From assembly GCA_028671895.1 (NCBI GenBank), contig CM053795.1, positions 8,639,501 to 8,703,500 of the forward strand: a DNA stretch of 64,000 bases. The letters are read 5' to 3'. Origin of the DNA: Oenanthe sinensis (Eukaryota; Streptophyta; Magnoliopsida; Apiales; Apiaceae). The translations under genes were made by a program, and so were the position numbers. Below are positions 35,901-48,072 of the stretch, piece after piece; within the stretch, counting starts at the first letter, position 1, and every line of letters starts with the position of its first letter. Below the pieces are notes generated by a model, which saw nothing but the letters and a program-made list of their open reading frames with translations, made no database searches and was not told the origin of the DNA.

Positions 35901-38900
35901 ATTGATTGTACTTTAACTTGAGCAAACAAAAATAATTATTACCACGCCCTCTCCAATATAAGGATGTGTAGATTCAAGAAGCAAAGCGATTACAGCTGGA
36001 TCTGCTTCAGTTTGATGGTTGGAAATCAAGATTACGTTGTCACCCTGAATTTTTATGGTATAGAAGTATTGATTAAATTTTAAACAATGCAGATAAGAAC
36101 TAGAGACATCAAGCACAAGGAGAAGTTCTACTATGGTGATCTGAATCATATTAGTCTAAATGAGCACGCACATCAAATTTGATCATCATTATTGTAAATT
36201 GTTTGATATTTAACTGTAAAGAAAAAAAGGAACCAACAAACATATCTGAGCAAAATTTTAGGTCAGGTAATAAAAGACATAAAGGTAAACTCTCTGCATG
36301 AACATTTTTCCTTGTTCCTGTAGTCACTAATAGATGCACACACTATACAAATATGAATGATAAAGACATGAAAATCAATATCAGCATGGTAACATAAATT
36401 AGTAATAAGAACAGTAAACAAAGACCACAATGATCGGGGAAAACAGGAAGAAAAGCTGAAAAGGACATACTACAAACAATTTAGGTACCTGTCGAAGTTT
36501 TTCTTCCATTTCGTTGAAAATATCGATGTTTCCCGCATACGAATGCCTAAAGGAAAAGACACGCTCACAGTTAAGTACTTAGTACACCAAACAAAAGGTA
36601 AAAACTGGTACTGTAATACCTCAGACAACTTAATAAGAGCAGGTCCAATGCATAGCTAAAATATAGAACTAGTTTTACAAAATGATCACTACGATGCATA
36701 GCCATAAGTGAATGAAAAATGCATAAATGAATAACTGATTCTAAATAGAACCAAATATAGTTATAGCCATCCTTGCCACATTATTCTCCATCAGAAAAAA
36801 AGGAGGAAATTTCTTTGGCAGATGAGTTTAACTTAAATATAACAATAGCTATCGGCGTTTTGGCATTAACATTGGAGTATAAGTTCTATTTTAGCACCAA
36901 AAAGCACTTTTTGGTGCAAAATATAAAAATTGATATACCCATTGTGGCATTAGCATTGGAATCGCTAATGTAATGCAAAAAGAATCAAAGTGAACTGCAT
37001 TACATGAAAATTGACATTGCTAAAAATATATCTTAGGGAGGAAAATAGCTACAAGATTAGAAAGACGGATATAATAAATAATCAGTAGCTCCCAGAATTC
37101 CCACATTTTAAGCATATTTCAACGACAAACATGCAGGCTGCAATCAGATGAATTTACAGTTGTCCATAGGTAGCGAACCTAACTTGTACTCTAAGAAACT
37201 CACAATTAGGAACTTACAACAATTGAGTCAACTCCCTCTATTTGTAACCAAAGTTTTTTTTTTTGCACAAGTTTCTTTCTGGGAACTATCACTCTATGAA
37301 ATATATACTTCCGCTATTTTCTTTATTGCATGCTGATGAAGAGGTGCAGGGAAAAATCTAGGGTAAATTATATATCTTCCTCCAATGAAGAAAGTCAAGG
37401 TAACTAATGTTAGTTACATACGTCACATTGTATCTGGGGACCAAACATTGTCATGGTTGACTAATTATCGGCAAATTAAGAGCCATGTATATTAAAGTTG
37501 AGGATTCAGATTTAGTCACATAAATCGATTTAAAATTTTATTGAGTGAGAGGAACCCTTTAGCCCTCAAAGGGACAAGCAAAACTGTCGGGTACTGCTGT
37601 AAATTGAACCACTTAACCAATTCAATGTTTCAAGCCTCCCCTACAAACCATTATAGATCCGGTAACACAGAACAAAACAGCTAAACATGTATGTTGCTAC
37701 TTACCCAAAATCAATCAGCGGACGGATATACTCTTGAGAAAACATGTAGTAGTCAAAAGGTTCCCGAATGGCCTCGTGATAAGGTGAGAAGACAAAAGGG
37801 TCCTGTAAATTTTTAGTTACTTTAAAAAAAATTCAATGATGCATGTATATCGAAAACATGAAGACAACTTGACTGGCCTATTGTGTAATACCTTCACAAC
37901 CATGAAGATACGATCCAATGCAACACTCATGTTAGACAAAACAATCTCATCTGCATTTGGGACTCCACTTTGAAAAACCTGAAAGGTTACACTGTCATGA
38001 TGCTGAACAATCTATTGAATAAATTCCTTCGAAATCTTGGATTTGTAGAAGAGAAATCGTCCCCATATACTTAAAAGTGTTACTTGTAACACTAGTCCCC
38101 ATTAATATTTACTTGATATTTTCTTAAATCACAAAACAATTGGAGCCTTCTGTTTCTTTCTAATGAAGTTAGGACTGCATCAACATTGTTACCCAACATT
38201 ATCAAGATATCAATGAATGAGATTTAAAACCTCTTTGGTGACATCTAAGGCTCCACCAAGAAATAAAGAACAGAAATTTCTTGATGCTAAGAAAATTTTG
38301 ATTCTTCTAGTAGACCAGTGCAGATTCTTGAAAATCACAATAACATGCAAAACTAGCCACTTGATGCTTCATCATCTAGACCCAAATATCACAAGGCATT
38401 TAGAATTGGCTAACACCTCACTGTCTAGACTAAAAACAGTAGTAATAATAAGTGCTCATATTTACACATATTTACTGTGGATGGTTTTCACATCAATGTT
38501 AAGAACCAGATCCAAACCACGCAAATGATGCAATTTTGTTTTGTTGTATTAAGCACGGTAGAAATGATAATGAAGTCATGTAGCTCTCAAGTTATCATTT
38601 ATTAGTCCTTGCTCTATTTCAGATATCAGTGCACAAGCTTGGTCGTTTTGACATTGTATGAGCTGAATTTGGTGCATTCAAAGGTCAAATATTATATGCA
38701 ACTTAATTTTGTAAAAAATCGAAAATATCTAGGTGAATTTAGCCTTCAAAAAGTCTCAGAAGCTTCAAAGAAACATTAAGCCTTTGCATTGATGGTACCA
38801 ATCAGAACTTGCAATAATTTCTTTTTATAAAGATGAGGCATGTCAGCTTCAACTTCAGAACAAATTCTGCATCAGCATATTCAAATAACCATTTTCAATT

Positions 38901-41388
38901 ACTGTGACAATGATAATAAAATAATGAATCCGGTGAGACGAAACATTATATGATTGTATACAAACAAGAAAAATTGTGTTCCAGTACAATGCTAATCCAG
39001 CTCTCTTTCTTATGCAGCAAGTATATCAGAGGCAATTTGGTTATAAGATAATGAATTGAAACGAGCTTATGCTCAATGGGGTTATATAAACAATAACTAC
39101 CATAAATCGATTTATAGTTTTTAAATGGATCACCTCCATATTTGTGAGTCATTCCAAAGAAAGAAAAAGTGTAGAACCACCTTGAGACTTGAAATTTAAT
39201 TAAATTCAGAGACTTGAATACTTCTTATATAGTATATACATGGTACCCAGACATGCAATAACAATATATAAAAAAATCAATTCACATTCTATAATTTTGA
39301 ATTACCTTAAATGATATCTCATGTAACATTTTTTGTCGTATATAGTTCAGAGATGGCATACTGATTATGAAGTCGAAGGGACATATAGTGTGCTGTTCAT
39401 GATATGAAAAGTGTAATCTACATCAGGGTGTCTAGTGTCTGCCAAGGGCACCAGATAACTTAAATACTACAAGTGAAGCAACCCCACTTAATTGCGAAAT
39501 GTAAGTTGATATCTTACATAAGTTATGCTTAAGAGAGTGAGCTGAGGAGGGAGAAAAGAGTACCGCATCTTTATAATTATGGTATAACTCCTCCATTCCA
39601 CGGGCAACATTTGAAGGCAGCTTTCCAGCTTCCTTCTCTCTTTGAATTCCAGAAAGTAGTTCTGCAGAAAGAGAACCCACAAGGCAAAGAAGCAATACTC
39701 AATCAGGTATATGAAGGAAGAAATTAAATCTTATGTCATTGAAGCATGTTTAAAATACACTGAGAACACTTTTTTTTAAAGAAACATACTAATCATCTTG
39801 TTCATTATTGATTTCTCAACTGACATGACAGGTTTTTGACCAATACTTAAATTTCTATTCTATTTGTATTCTGCTTGAGAGTGTTGCACTATTTTGGTAG
39901 GTATGTCATCAATTTGTTACTTACCGGTAGAGGCATGCTTCTCTGTTACATTTTTTTTGTAACTTATTAAGTGGCGAAAAGCTGTCTATCGTAAGTAGTG
40001 TGCATTTAAATTTCACGAGGAAACAGGGTACTGCATCGCGGTTTTCTAGTTGATCTCATGTTTGAACATATGCATATATAATATAATACAACAATCCAAC
40101 ATATGTGGCGACAAAATTACATGCTGACACATCATAGTACTAGATACGGTGCTCCTCTCAATCATAATTGAATTGCCACGAGACACCTACAGATGATAAT
40201 CAATATAGATATCACTCTCCTCAGTAGCTCACCCACCCTGCTTCCACAGTTTCCGGATGATCTCATGTCCAAAAATTATAAATCATACAATACAAGAACC
40301 CGACATAACACGAGTGGCGACAAAAGTACAGCGCCGACTTGTCACATTAATAAATATATTATATCCCTCACTCTTGAATCCGGTTGCCACGAGGCACTAA
40401 ACAAGTGGCAATCAAAGCAGATACCACTCTGGCCAGTAGCTAACTCAAAAAAGTGGATTTATATAGAATCTTTTATCTATAATTGCAAAGCTCATCATAC
40501 GCTCTACCTGTACTACTATGCATCAATATGCTTAATCTAACAGCAAAAACAGGATAATACCAGTATCAAACTCTGATACTAATAATACAAAAATAGATAT
40601 TTACAAGAACAGAAACAGAAATATAAACAAATTTACAATTTAGACTGTACAACAAAAGCAGTAGGAATTAGTAACAAACAAAAATTCGTAACTTTAGATA
40701 ACAGATCAAAAATGCGAATAACAGAATTGACATACATAAAAAAAATATCTATACATTTCAACTTGAAATACTAGCTAAAATAATCACAGTTAAACAAATT
40801 TTCTAGTCTACAAATAAACTCTTCCAGTATATCATGTAGCTCTGTAACTATACATACATGTTGCATACAACATCGCAAAAATTTAAAATACATGTCTCAT
40901 TTGAGAATATAACAATTTGACAACTAACAACACTCATCAGTACAAATTTCAAACTAAATCAATCAAATTCACACATATTGAGTGCACACATGTATATATA
41001 TACAACTAACGCTCATCAATACAGATGCAACAATTACAAATTTTAAATTAATTCAAACAAATTTACATTTATCTGAGTATATTTACACATACGCACACAT
41101 AAATATGCACCGACAAATGTTAGCGGTGATGAGAAGAGTACCATCACCGGAGCGCGCATCGAGAAATGTGCGAGAATGCGAGGAGGAAAGAGTAGGTTGT
41201 TTATCCGCAACTAATTCGACGCCTCTCGCGACATTAGAAGAGCATAGCACCGCCGCGAACGACGGCGGTCGGCGCCGGAGAGCAGATCGGTGAGAGTAAA
41301 AGCAAGTCGCCGGAGGTGGAAAAAATGAAAAGGTAGTTAATTTCGGAGAGAGACGTGTAGGAGAAGATGAAGCAGAGAGAAACGCCAT
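32937..41388 (-). CDS. ATS1: plastidial glycerol-3-phosphate acyltransferase
   Basis: Twelve exons in transcript order: 41388-41142, 39661-39564, 37978-37892, 37802-37705, 36546-36489, 36044-35943, 35847-35786, 35678-35568, 34777-34699, 34036-33917, 33837-33724 and 33071-32937. They join in phase to 436 aa (Arabidopsis ATS1: 459). Residues 1 to about 75 are Ser/Arg-rich and form a chloroplast transit peptide. The mature part starts near FLDARSGDELLSGI. Acyltransferase block I is ISNHQTEADP, with His206 and Asp211 (HX4D). Others include AGDRVVTDPLCKPFSMGR, IWIAPSGGRDRPDP (299-305 binds the glycerol phosphate side) and GTGLSVAPSINF. It ends in VSLSQPWQ. This soluble stromal enzyme moves an acyl group from acyl-ACP to sn-1 of glycerol 3-phosphate, the first step of plastid glycerolipid synthesis. 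All introns are GT-AG. No lesion is seen. Confidence 0.96.
34212..34447. repeat. 118-bp tandem duplication
   Basis: Two nearly identical 118-bp units (starting AAAGTTTCTCAGCTCCATAT) sit head to tail in the acyltransferase intron between exons 9 and 10. Only a few base differences are present, so it is recent. Confidence 0.85.
36637..36970. mobile_element. possible MITE in acyltransferase intron
   Basis: The left AGCAGGTCCAATGCATAGC and the right GGCATTAGCATTGGAATCGC are imperfect inverted copies of a type common in plant MITEs. It lies between exons 4 and 5. The ends match only in part. Confidence 0.35.
40052..40442. repeat. diverged tandem duplication, about 207-bp period
   Basis: Two units begin GATCTCATGT (40052 and 40259). 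They share ordered blocks TGGCGACAAAA, TTGCCACGAG and CAGTAGCT, with many substitutions between. They sit in the large first intron of the acyltransferase. Confidence 0.6.
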
Positions 41389-41444
41389 GGAGAGAGAGAG
41401 AGATAGAGAGAGGGAGGGAGAGAGAGATTGAGAGATAGAGAGAG
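41389..41444. repeat. (GA)n-rich tract in acyltransferase leader
   Basis: An imperfect GA/CT tract starts directly upstream of the start codon (minus strand). On the transcript it is a CT-rich leader, common in plant 5' untranslated regions. Confidence 0.75.
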
Positions 41445-41519
41445 GTGCTTGCTGCTGCTGCTAGTTGTTTCTTATCTACGAGTTTGTGTGTATATAGCAG
41501 CATTTCATATTTTTATCAT

Positions 41520-43960
41520 ATACGTACGTGAATCAACAACGCAGATTGTGGGAGTCGCAGTAAATTTTGGGGGGTAATTTTTTTGTCGGAGAAAAGGAGG
41601 TCCAACTCAGCTGGCTTCTATGCCGTGGCTTACATGTCATTTGTCCATATATTCGTAATTAAAAACAAAATTAAGGTGAACATGTGAGTTTTAACTCTTA
41701 TATTATATTATATTATTTTATTTTTACCCCCTTTATAATTGAATTATAGTATTTTATCACTTTTTTCAACAAATCTGATATTTATAATAGCCAAGGGTTA
41801 AGGAGGTCTAATTAAATAGTTATATTTATATTGGCTCTTGCATAAATTTAGACTTTAGTCTTCTTTGAAGATGTCTTCGAAGAATTGTAGAATTTTCAAA
41901 TTCAACGCTTGTTCAATTTGATTTTATTAAATAGGGGAAGAAAATAAGAAATCAATTAAAATAGCAACAAAATTTACTATTTGTTTGTGCCTTATGGCAT
42001 GGTAGTTTACTTTTGTTTTCTCCACCTTTGAAATGAAATTAAAAAATAACATGAAGGTCAGATACATACATCTCATAATTTAGGTATAGATATATTTTTT
42101 TAATTTGTTGATTATGATTAGTGCTCCTTTCATCCTAAATATTTATCTATTTGACTTTTTATGTGAGAAAAAATATTTATATAATTTTTTTTGTCAAAAG
42201 TTTTTGTAAATAAATATTGAAGTATTAAATTTTTATTTTCAAAAATAAAATAAAAATTTATATTTTTTTTATCTGATTGAAAAAATGTTAAAAATTAAAA
42301 ATGATAATAATTAATGATGTGGAGTATTTTATTTTATAAAATGAAATGAAATGATAGGAGTGAAAAAGAAACGGATGTGGTTCACCATTCTCCTTTCTTG
42401 TGTTCCGTGTACACCTTGGGAGCTGAAATAAACGATACAATCCTAAAATCCTTATCCCCTTCTTATCCTCTGCGCTTGTATCTTTCCGCTTGCTCTTTTC
42501 TTCTCAAACATCTTTTTATGGCTTTTTCAGTTTTTCAGAACATTAATTGTTTAGATAATCTTTTTAATCATTTTCTATTTAAGATTACCTCTTTTTTTTT
42601 TGCCAAAACTTAGATGATGTGTTTTCTCTTCAACGCAAACTACATTTTTTTACTAAAAAAATGTAGTTTAATATCTTAATAACTTGTAAATTTATTTCAA
42701 GTTGCAAGTTCTCTAGCGGACTAATTTAAGTTTATAAATTAAATTCAATAGCGTATATAAAAACCGCCTAACATACATGCTCGTAACCAAAAGTGTGTTA
42801 GACTTTGTTTGGTATATACTGTTCTATTTAAGCAAAATAAAACTATTTTCAGAACCGGAAGAGGAAGGAAATATTTTGAATGTATAAGTTATCAACCAAA
42901 ATGTTGGTGTTGTACAAGTGTTCCTTTCAGCTACATTTAGTAAAAATTGTCATGTTTTCTCATCCAAAAATATGAATGGAACACAAGAGACGGAAGGATA
43001 TACTATAGTCACACTAGCTAAAACAGTGGTATCATGGTTGATCTATTAGAGATTTTTGTTGGCATCCTACATGGCCTTGAACATTATATCAGATCAACTT
43101 CAAGTTACTAATGGATTTGTTCACCGAGCTCAAATGGCAATAGGTTGGTGTTTTCGGAACAGGTTTTTCTGCATCTCCCTCGTACCCTACCAGCTAGATA
43201 GATGTCCGTCCCATAGCAACATCTTCTATCCACACCCTATCATTGATTCCTAGATCCTTGTTCGAACATTCAAGTTCTTATAATTTGCCAATCTAATCTA
43301 GAATTCAGAAGATTGTTCGTAGACGTATCTCACAAACAAGAAATAACAAAGAGACTAAAGGACAAGTAAGCACAGGCAGATAATTTCTTCATTCAGTATA
43401 TGCTACCTTAAGAGAGAATAAACACAGATCAATAAAATTTGATTTGTTCGCTGTCATGGATGCCAACCCATATCAACAAACTAACTCCAGTTAATTCAGT
43501 GTTTGCTGTTTTATGTAAAGCATTGGGCACTACCTGTAATACATTGTTCTTGAGAACAAAAACTACAAATGGTGCATGCAAATTTTAAGCCTGCTCATGT
43601 CCAACCCATTTGGAACCCATAAAAGTTCTAACCAAGGGCAACCTTAGAGTTATACTATTAAGGATATGACTTTTACCAGATACACCTGCAAAGCTGTTAA
43701 TACACTGGTCTTCCGAAGAACAAAAACTGCAGAGGTTGCATGTCTTCTAACCTCGAGGAATGTGGATATCCTAAAAACGCACTACAGTACTACACTCGTA
43801 AATTTTAAATCAGACACATCTTATTTCAATATCACATAAAATTAAAGAGAAATTCAACATTTTCTAAACATCCGATCTAAATAAAAATTTTATAAACTCA
43901 TAAAGAGCTGTCCCAAATTCCATCCACAAATATAAAACTTCAATATAAGATGTGGCTTAA
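41520..43960. other. spacer between acyltransferase promoter and DAD1 3' end
   Basis: It contains the acyltransferase promoter at the left (minus strand reads away from 41389). Bases 42122-42360 form a possible Stowaway-like MITE: CTCCTTTCATCC at the left, CTCCTATCATTTC inverted at the right. No gene is recognised. Confidence 0.4.
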
Positions 43961-44026
43961 CCCTACCAAGAGAGAAATCAGCAGCAGATTTCTCCTATCT
44001 CAATACTGTTGTCGACAATCAGCTAA

Positions 44027-46880
44027 TCATCCAAGGAAGTTCATAATTACTAAATGGAGCACCAAGTTGCAAAGAACAAAATCTGCGAATGCACGTTCTG
44101 GAGGCAAATCCTGCAAATTTTGATGAAATAGATGTCTAAGAAATGGATGTCGAATTGATGTATATAGGCTTCAAACAATGCAATATTGAATATCCCGGGT
44201 TAAGAAAAGAGAAACTGAGATACACGCAGTTATAGTTATGGTAGTATATCATGAAAGGAAAGAAAAAACAGTTTATGAAAGTATGGTTCCACTTGCAGCC
44301 AAATGGTTTCCAGTTTCTTGCTAACACAAAAAGGTATCTAAAAGGGAGAAGGCTTACCTTAAATTCCTTATTCTCTTTGTTGACTTGAATGCGAAGACAG
44401 ACTGTTGTAAGGAAATAATCAGTAACAGTTCGATTTTCTCAACAGCTAACCCGGTTTAAAGTATCTTACCAGCTAGGACTGCTGTTCCGACACAAGAGAG
44501 CACTCCAGACAGGAAAGAGTTGAATGGGAATGACCCCACAATAGCCACGTATACTACCTGTTCATAAAAGAAATGACAAATATGATGCCAGGGTAAGTTT
44601 GATATGAATAAGAAGACTAACTACAAAAGTGCACATGAAAACACGGGTTTACACATGATTGTAAATTTAGTATTCTGTATTCCCTTGTAGTCCACTGGCC
44701 TAGGTTCCTAGCTTTATACACTTGATTGCTGAGTATTTACAAGAGTTTACACACTCTTAAACTAATGATATAACTTTACATATAAGTTGCACCAGGTAAT
44801 CTATCAAATAACTTCATAATAATTTTTTGGAAAAGAAAAGAAGAATTTATGTATGATTTTGGGCCTAGCTCAGCATAGGCTTATATAAACATATTCCAGA
44901 ACGGAACCAACCATGCTCCCAAACCACGAATTCCAACATCTACTGAGCCACACTTGCAGGTAAATTTGGGTGGGTCAGCTAAACTAAGCTTTAGATGTGG
45001 GTAATTACAAAATTTCCAAAGTAGCCTTACGGCCCTTACCCTTCTTATATTGTGTTATATAATTAAATAATTGGTCAAAATCACAAATTCCAATACATAT
45101 TACACTATATCTTTAGAGAATAAAGTAGGGTATATGAAACCCACTAATTTTATTCTTTACATATACAAACCAAATGGAAATGAGATGTAGGAGGTATATA
45201 AGGGACATTATTCATAACAAATAACTATTAGAACACGTGCCAAATTAACCAAAAATATTTTTTCGAACTGATGGTGCACTATTATGCACGTTCTTGAATA
45301 TCTTCACCAGGCAGACCTTAAATGAAGAAGAGGGCATCCAAGTGTTTACCATAGTAACTTACTCATACATTGCATATGCATTTACATATAATCTCATCAC
45401 TTTAACTAATCTTCGATAATAATACGTTACCCCTAAAGACTCGGACTTTATGCACTTCATACAAATAAACATATTAGTGTAAAATCAAATCTGTTTTCTA
45501 TGTCTATTAATTTAATAATCAGTTGTTAGAAAAGAAAAGAAGAATTTCTGCGTGACTTTGGGCCTAACCCAGATTACAAACATATTCCAGGAATTTGGGT
45601 TAGTCAGCTAAATAAACTAGGCTTCAAATGTGGGTAATTACAACGTTTCCAAAGTAACCTTACCCTTGTAATATTTTATTACACAATTAAACAATTATTT
45701 AAAATCACAAATTCCCATACATATGACACTATATCTTCAGAGAATAAAGTAGAGTATATAAAACCCACTAATTTTATTTGTTACATTTACAAACCAAATG
45801 GAAATGAGATATAGGACTATAGGAGGTATATAAGGGACATTATTCATAACAAATAACTATTAGAACACGTGCCAAATTAACCAAAAATATTTTTTCAAAC
45901 TGATGGTGCACTATTATGCATATTCTTGAATATCTTCACCAGGTAGACCTTAAATGAAGAAAAGGGCATCCAGGTGTTTACCACAGTAACTCACTCATAC
46001 ATTGCATATGCATTTACATATAATCTCATCACTTTAACTAATCTTCGATAAAATTAAGTTACCCCTAAAGACTCAGACTTTATGCATTTCATACAAATAA
46101 ACATATTAGTGTAAAAATCAAATCTGTTTTTCTATGTCTATCTTTTTTGTTTTGTTGTTTTGTTCCTCTGGTTTGATTGCATTTCTGAGTGTTGCTTATT
46201 TCTTATCTTTGTTTTTCGTAAAAAGGTTTCCGTATACATGTTATACGGCCTGGTTTAGAAAATTTTGCAATTAAGAAGTGTTTAGAAGTTTGATGAAGAA
46301 AACTATAGTGCAAAAATAAATTCTGGCAAACTATAACCAAATATCAGCATTTTCACAATACGAGAACTCAAAATACACATATAAAAAAACTACTCCATCA
46401 CTCAGACACTTGTGCTGGCACAAAATATATTACGCCCAACAACAAACGAGACCTTAATAAAATTTGAAATTAATTTATGCTTAATTACTGTCTACATTAT
46501 CTGGACACTAGGATTACGAAACGCACATACAAAGACAATTGAAAAAAAGGATAAAGATGGAAACTTTAAACAAAACCAAAATAATACACCCCCAGATCTA
46601 CAAAATTGATGTATAAAAATAACCTGGATAAGAGCAGTGGCGACGGCAAACATGACATACAGATCGATGATCTACAGACAATAACAACGAATGTAAGAAT
46701 TATCAAGGAGATTACTATTAGAGATCGATCTATGTATGTATCTATATACTTGTATAGTCAGTCATATATGTATATATGTGATATGGGTACCTTGAGATTG
46801 GTGGGAGTGGCGGCGTAAGCAGAACGGAGAGAGTGAAAAAGTGCTTGTGCATCCTTACTCGTCGCCGACGACTTGCCCAT
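44027..46880 (-). CDS. DAD1: DAD1, subunit of oligosaccharyltransferase
   Basis: Five exons in transcript order: 46880-46791, 46671-46624, 44557-44470, 44401-44358 and 44110-44027. They join in phase to 117 aa, the usual length. The protein starts MGKSSATSKDAQALFHSL and runs through RSAYAATPTNLKIIDLYV, the membrane segments FAVATALIQVVYVAIVG and FLSGVLSCVGTAVLAVCL, then IQVNKENKEFKDLPPERAFA. A last hydrophobic segment ends in NFLG. DAD1 is a small ER-membrane subunit of the complex that moves glycan onto Asn in nascent proteins; its loss triggers cell death in animal cells. The family match is near complete. Intron 2 is about 1.95 kb because of a tandem duplication. The gene is divergent from the Rossmann-fold gene at 47906. 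Confidence 0.97.
44829..46141. repeat. tandem duplication in DAD1 intron 2
   Basis: Unit A (about 44829-45509) and unit B (about 45529-46141) share long blocks: AAAGAAGAATTT, GGGTAATTACAA, GAACACGTGCCAAATTAACC, GATGGTGCACTATTATGCA and ATCTTCACCAGG. Unit B lacks some inner segments of unit A. Identity between blocks is high, so it is fairly recent. Confidence 0.85.
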
Positions 46881-47905
46881 TTTCTTTCTTTCTCTCTCTT
46901 CTTCTTGATTCTCCTCCTTTCTTTCGTTTTTTCTATTCGATTCTTTATAAACATTTTTGTGTATTTTTCACTTATTATATATCCAACGCCAAGGTCGCAG
47001 GTTCGATACTCCACTCAAAAAATTTAAGTTAACGAGATGAATTTCAACTCCAACTCCAATTTTTATCAAACTTAAAATTTTATTCAAATCCATTTATCAA
47101 ATCGAGTTGGATTAAATTTACTCAATTTGATTTTACAATTTACATGAAGTTTCAGATTTTATTACTATATTAAAAAATAATATATAAATAGTAATAGAAT
47201 TTATTTGATAATTCAATATATACATACTGCCAAAGTTTTATGATAAAATGTAAATAACAGAACATATATAGACTGTATTTAAAATTTGTTATAAATTAAA
47301 AAACAGTATATATATATATATTTCAATTTATAAATGATTACCCGCACTTGCGTAATTGATGCGTAACTTATCTTAAAGAGAAATTTGGTACAATTTGAGT
47401 AATTTAGGCACCAAAACCTTAGAAAATAGCACATCCATACAAAATACAGTAGTACCCAAAAACAGTTTCCCGGAAATATAGTATCTGTTCGATTCAGATT
47501 TTAAAATATTATTTTTAGTCTAATATTTTTTATCAATTATATTTGGTTCAAGATTACACGCAGCGTCCATAGATTATATATATAATTTATAAAGTCCACA
47601 TTACATCAAAAATATATTAAAAAATTTAACATAATTCATTGATATTTAAAATTCATCAGCATTAATAAATTTTTTAATATTACTAAATTTTAATTAATTA
47701 ATAATAATACATGTTGAATGTATTGATTAAAATCCTAATACCCCAAATTATTGATTAAAAATCTAATACCCAAAATTTTAAAATATTATTTAAAATTATA
47801 ATCGAATAATACAAAATTTTAAAATACAAAGACCAAAACAGAAACACACACTACACCAATATTGGCAGTGCTACTGAAGCTGAGCCATAGCAGCACCCCA
47901 TAGAG
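46881..47905. promoter_or_regulatory. divergent intergenic region, DAD1 / Rossmann-fold gene
   Basis: About 1 kb separates two head-to-head start codons, so both promoters must lie here. The first 80 bases next to DAD1 are CT-rich (minus-strand leader). The centre is very AT-rich, and 47690-47830 is related to the MITE at 29351. No gene lies inside. Confidence 0.5.
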
Positions 47906-48035
47906 ATGATGATATCATCTGCTTCATCACTCCATCATCATCTTGTATCTATATCTTCATCACCTCCCTCCTCTTCTCTCTATTTTACTCCTCCCTCTCG
48001 CTGCTTCTCCCCACTCTCACTCTCTTTTCGGTCAG

Positions 48036-48072
<37 letters not shown>

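Noticed and set aside
41234..41503. Ser/Leu-rich frame on the minus strand at the acyltransferase start
   Set aside because: It is a translation of the GA/CT tract and overlaps the true exon 1 in another frame.
46412..46818. Two plus-strand frames across DAD1 exon 2 and flanks
   Set aside because: Antisense to DAD1 and without recognisable domains.
46742..47014. Lys/Arg-rich minus-strand frame over the DAD1 start
   Set aside because: It comes from the CT-rich leader of DAD1; the DAD1 frame explains the region.
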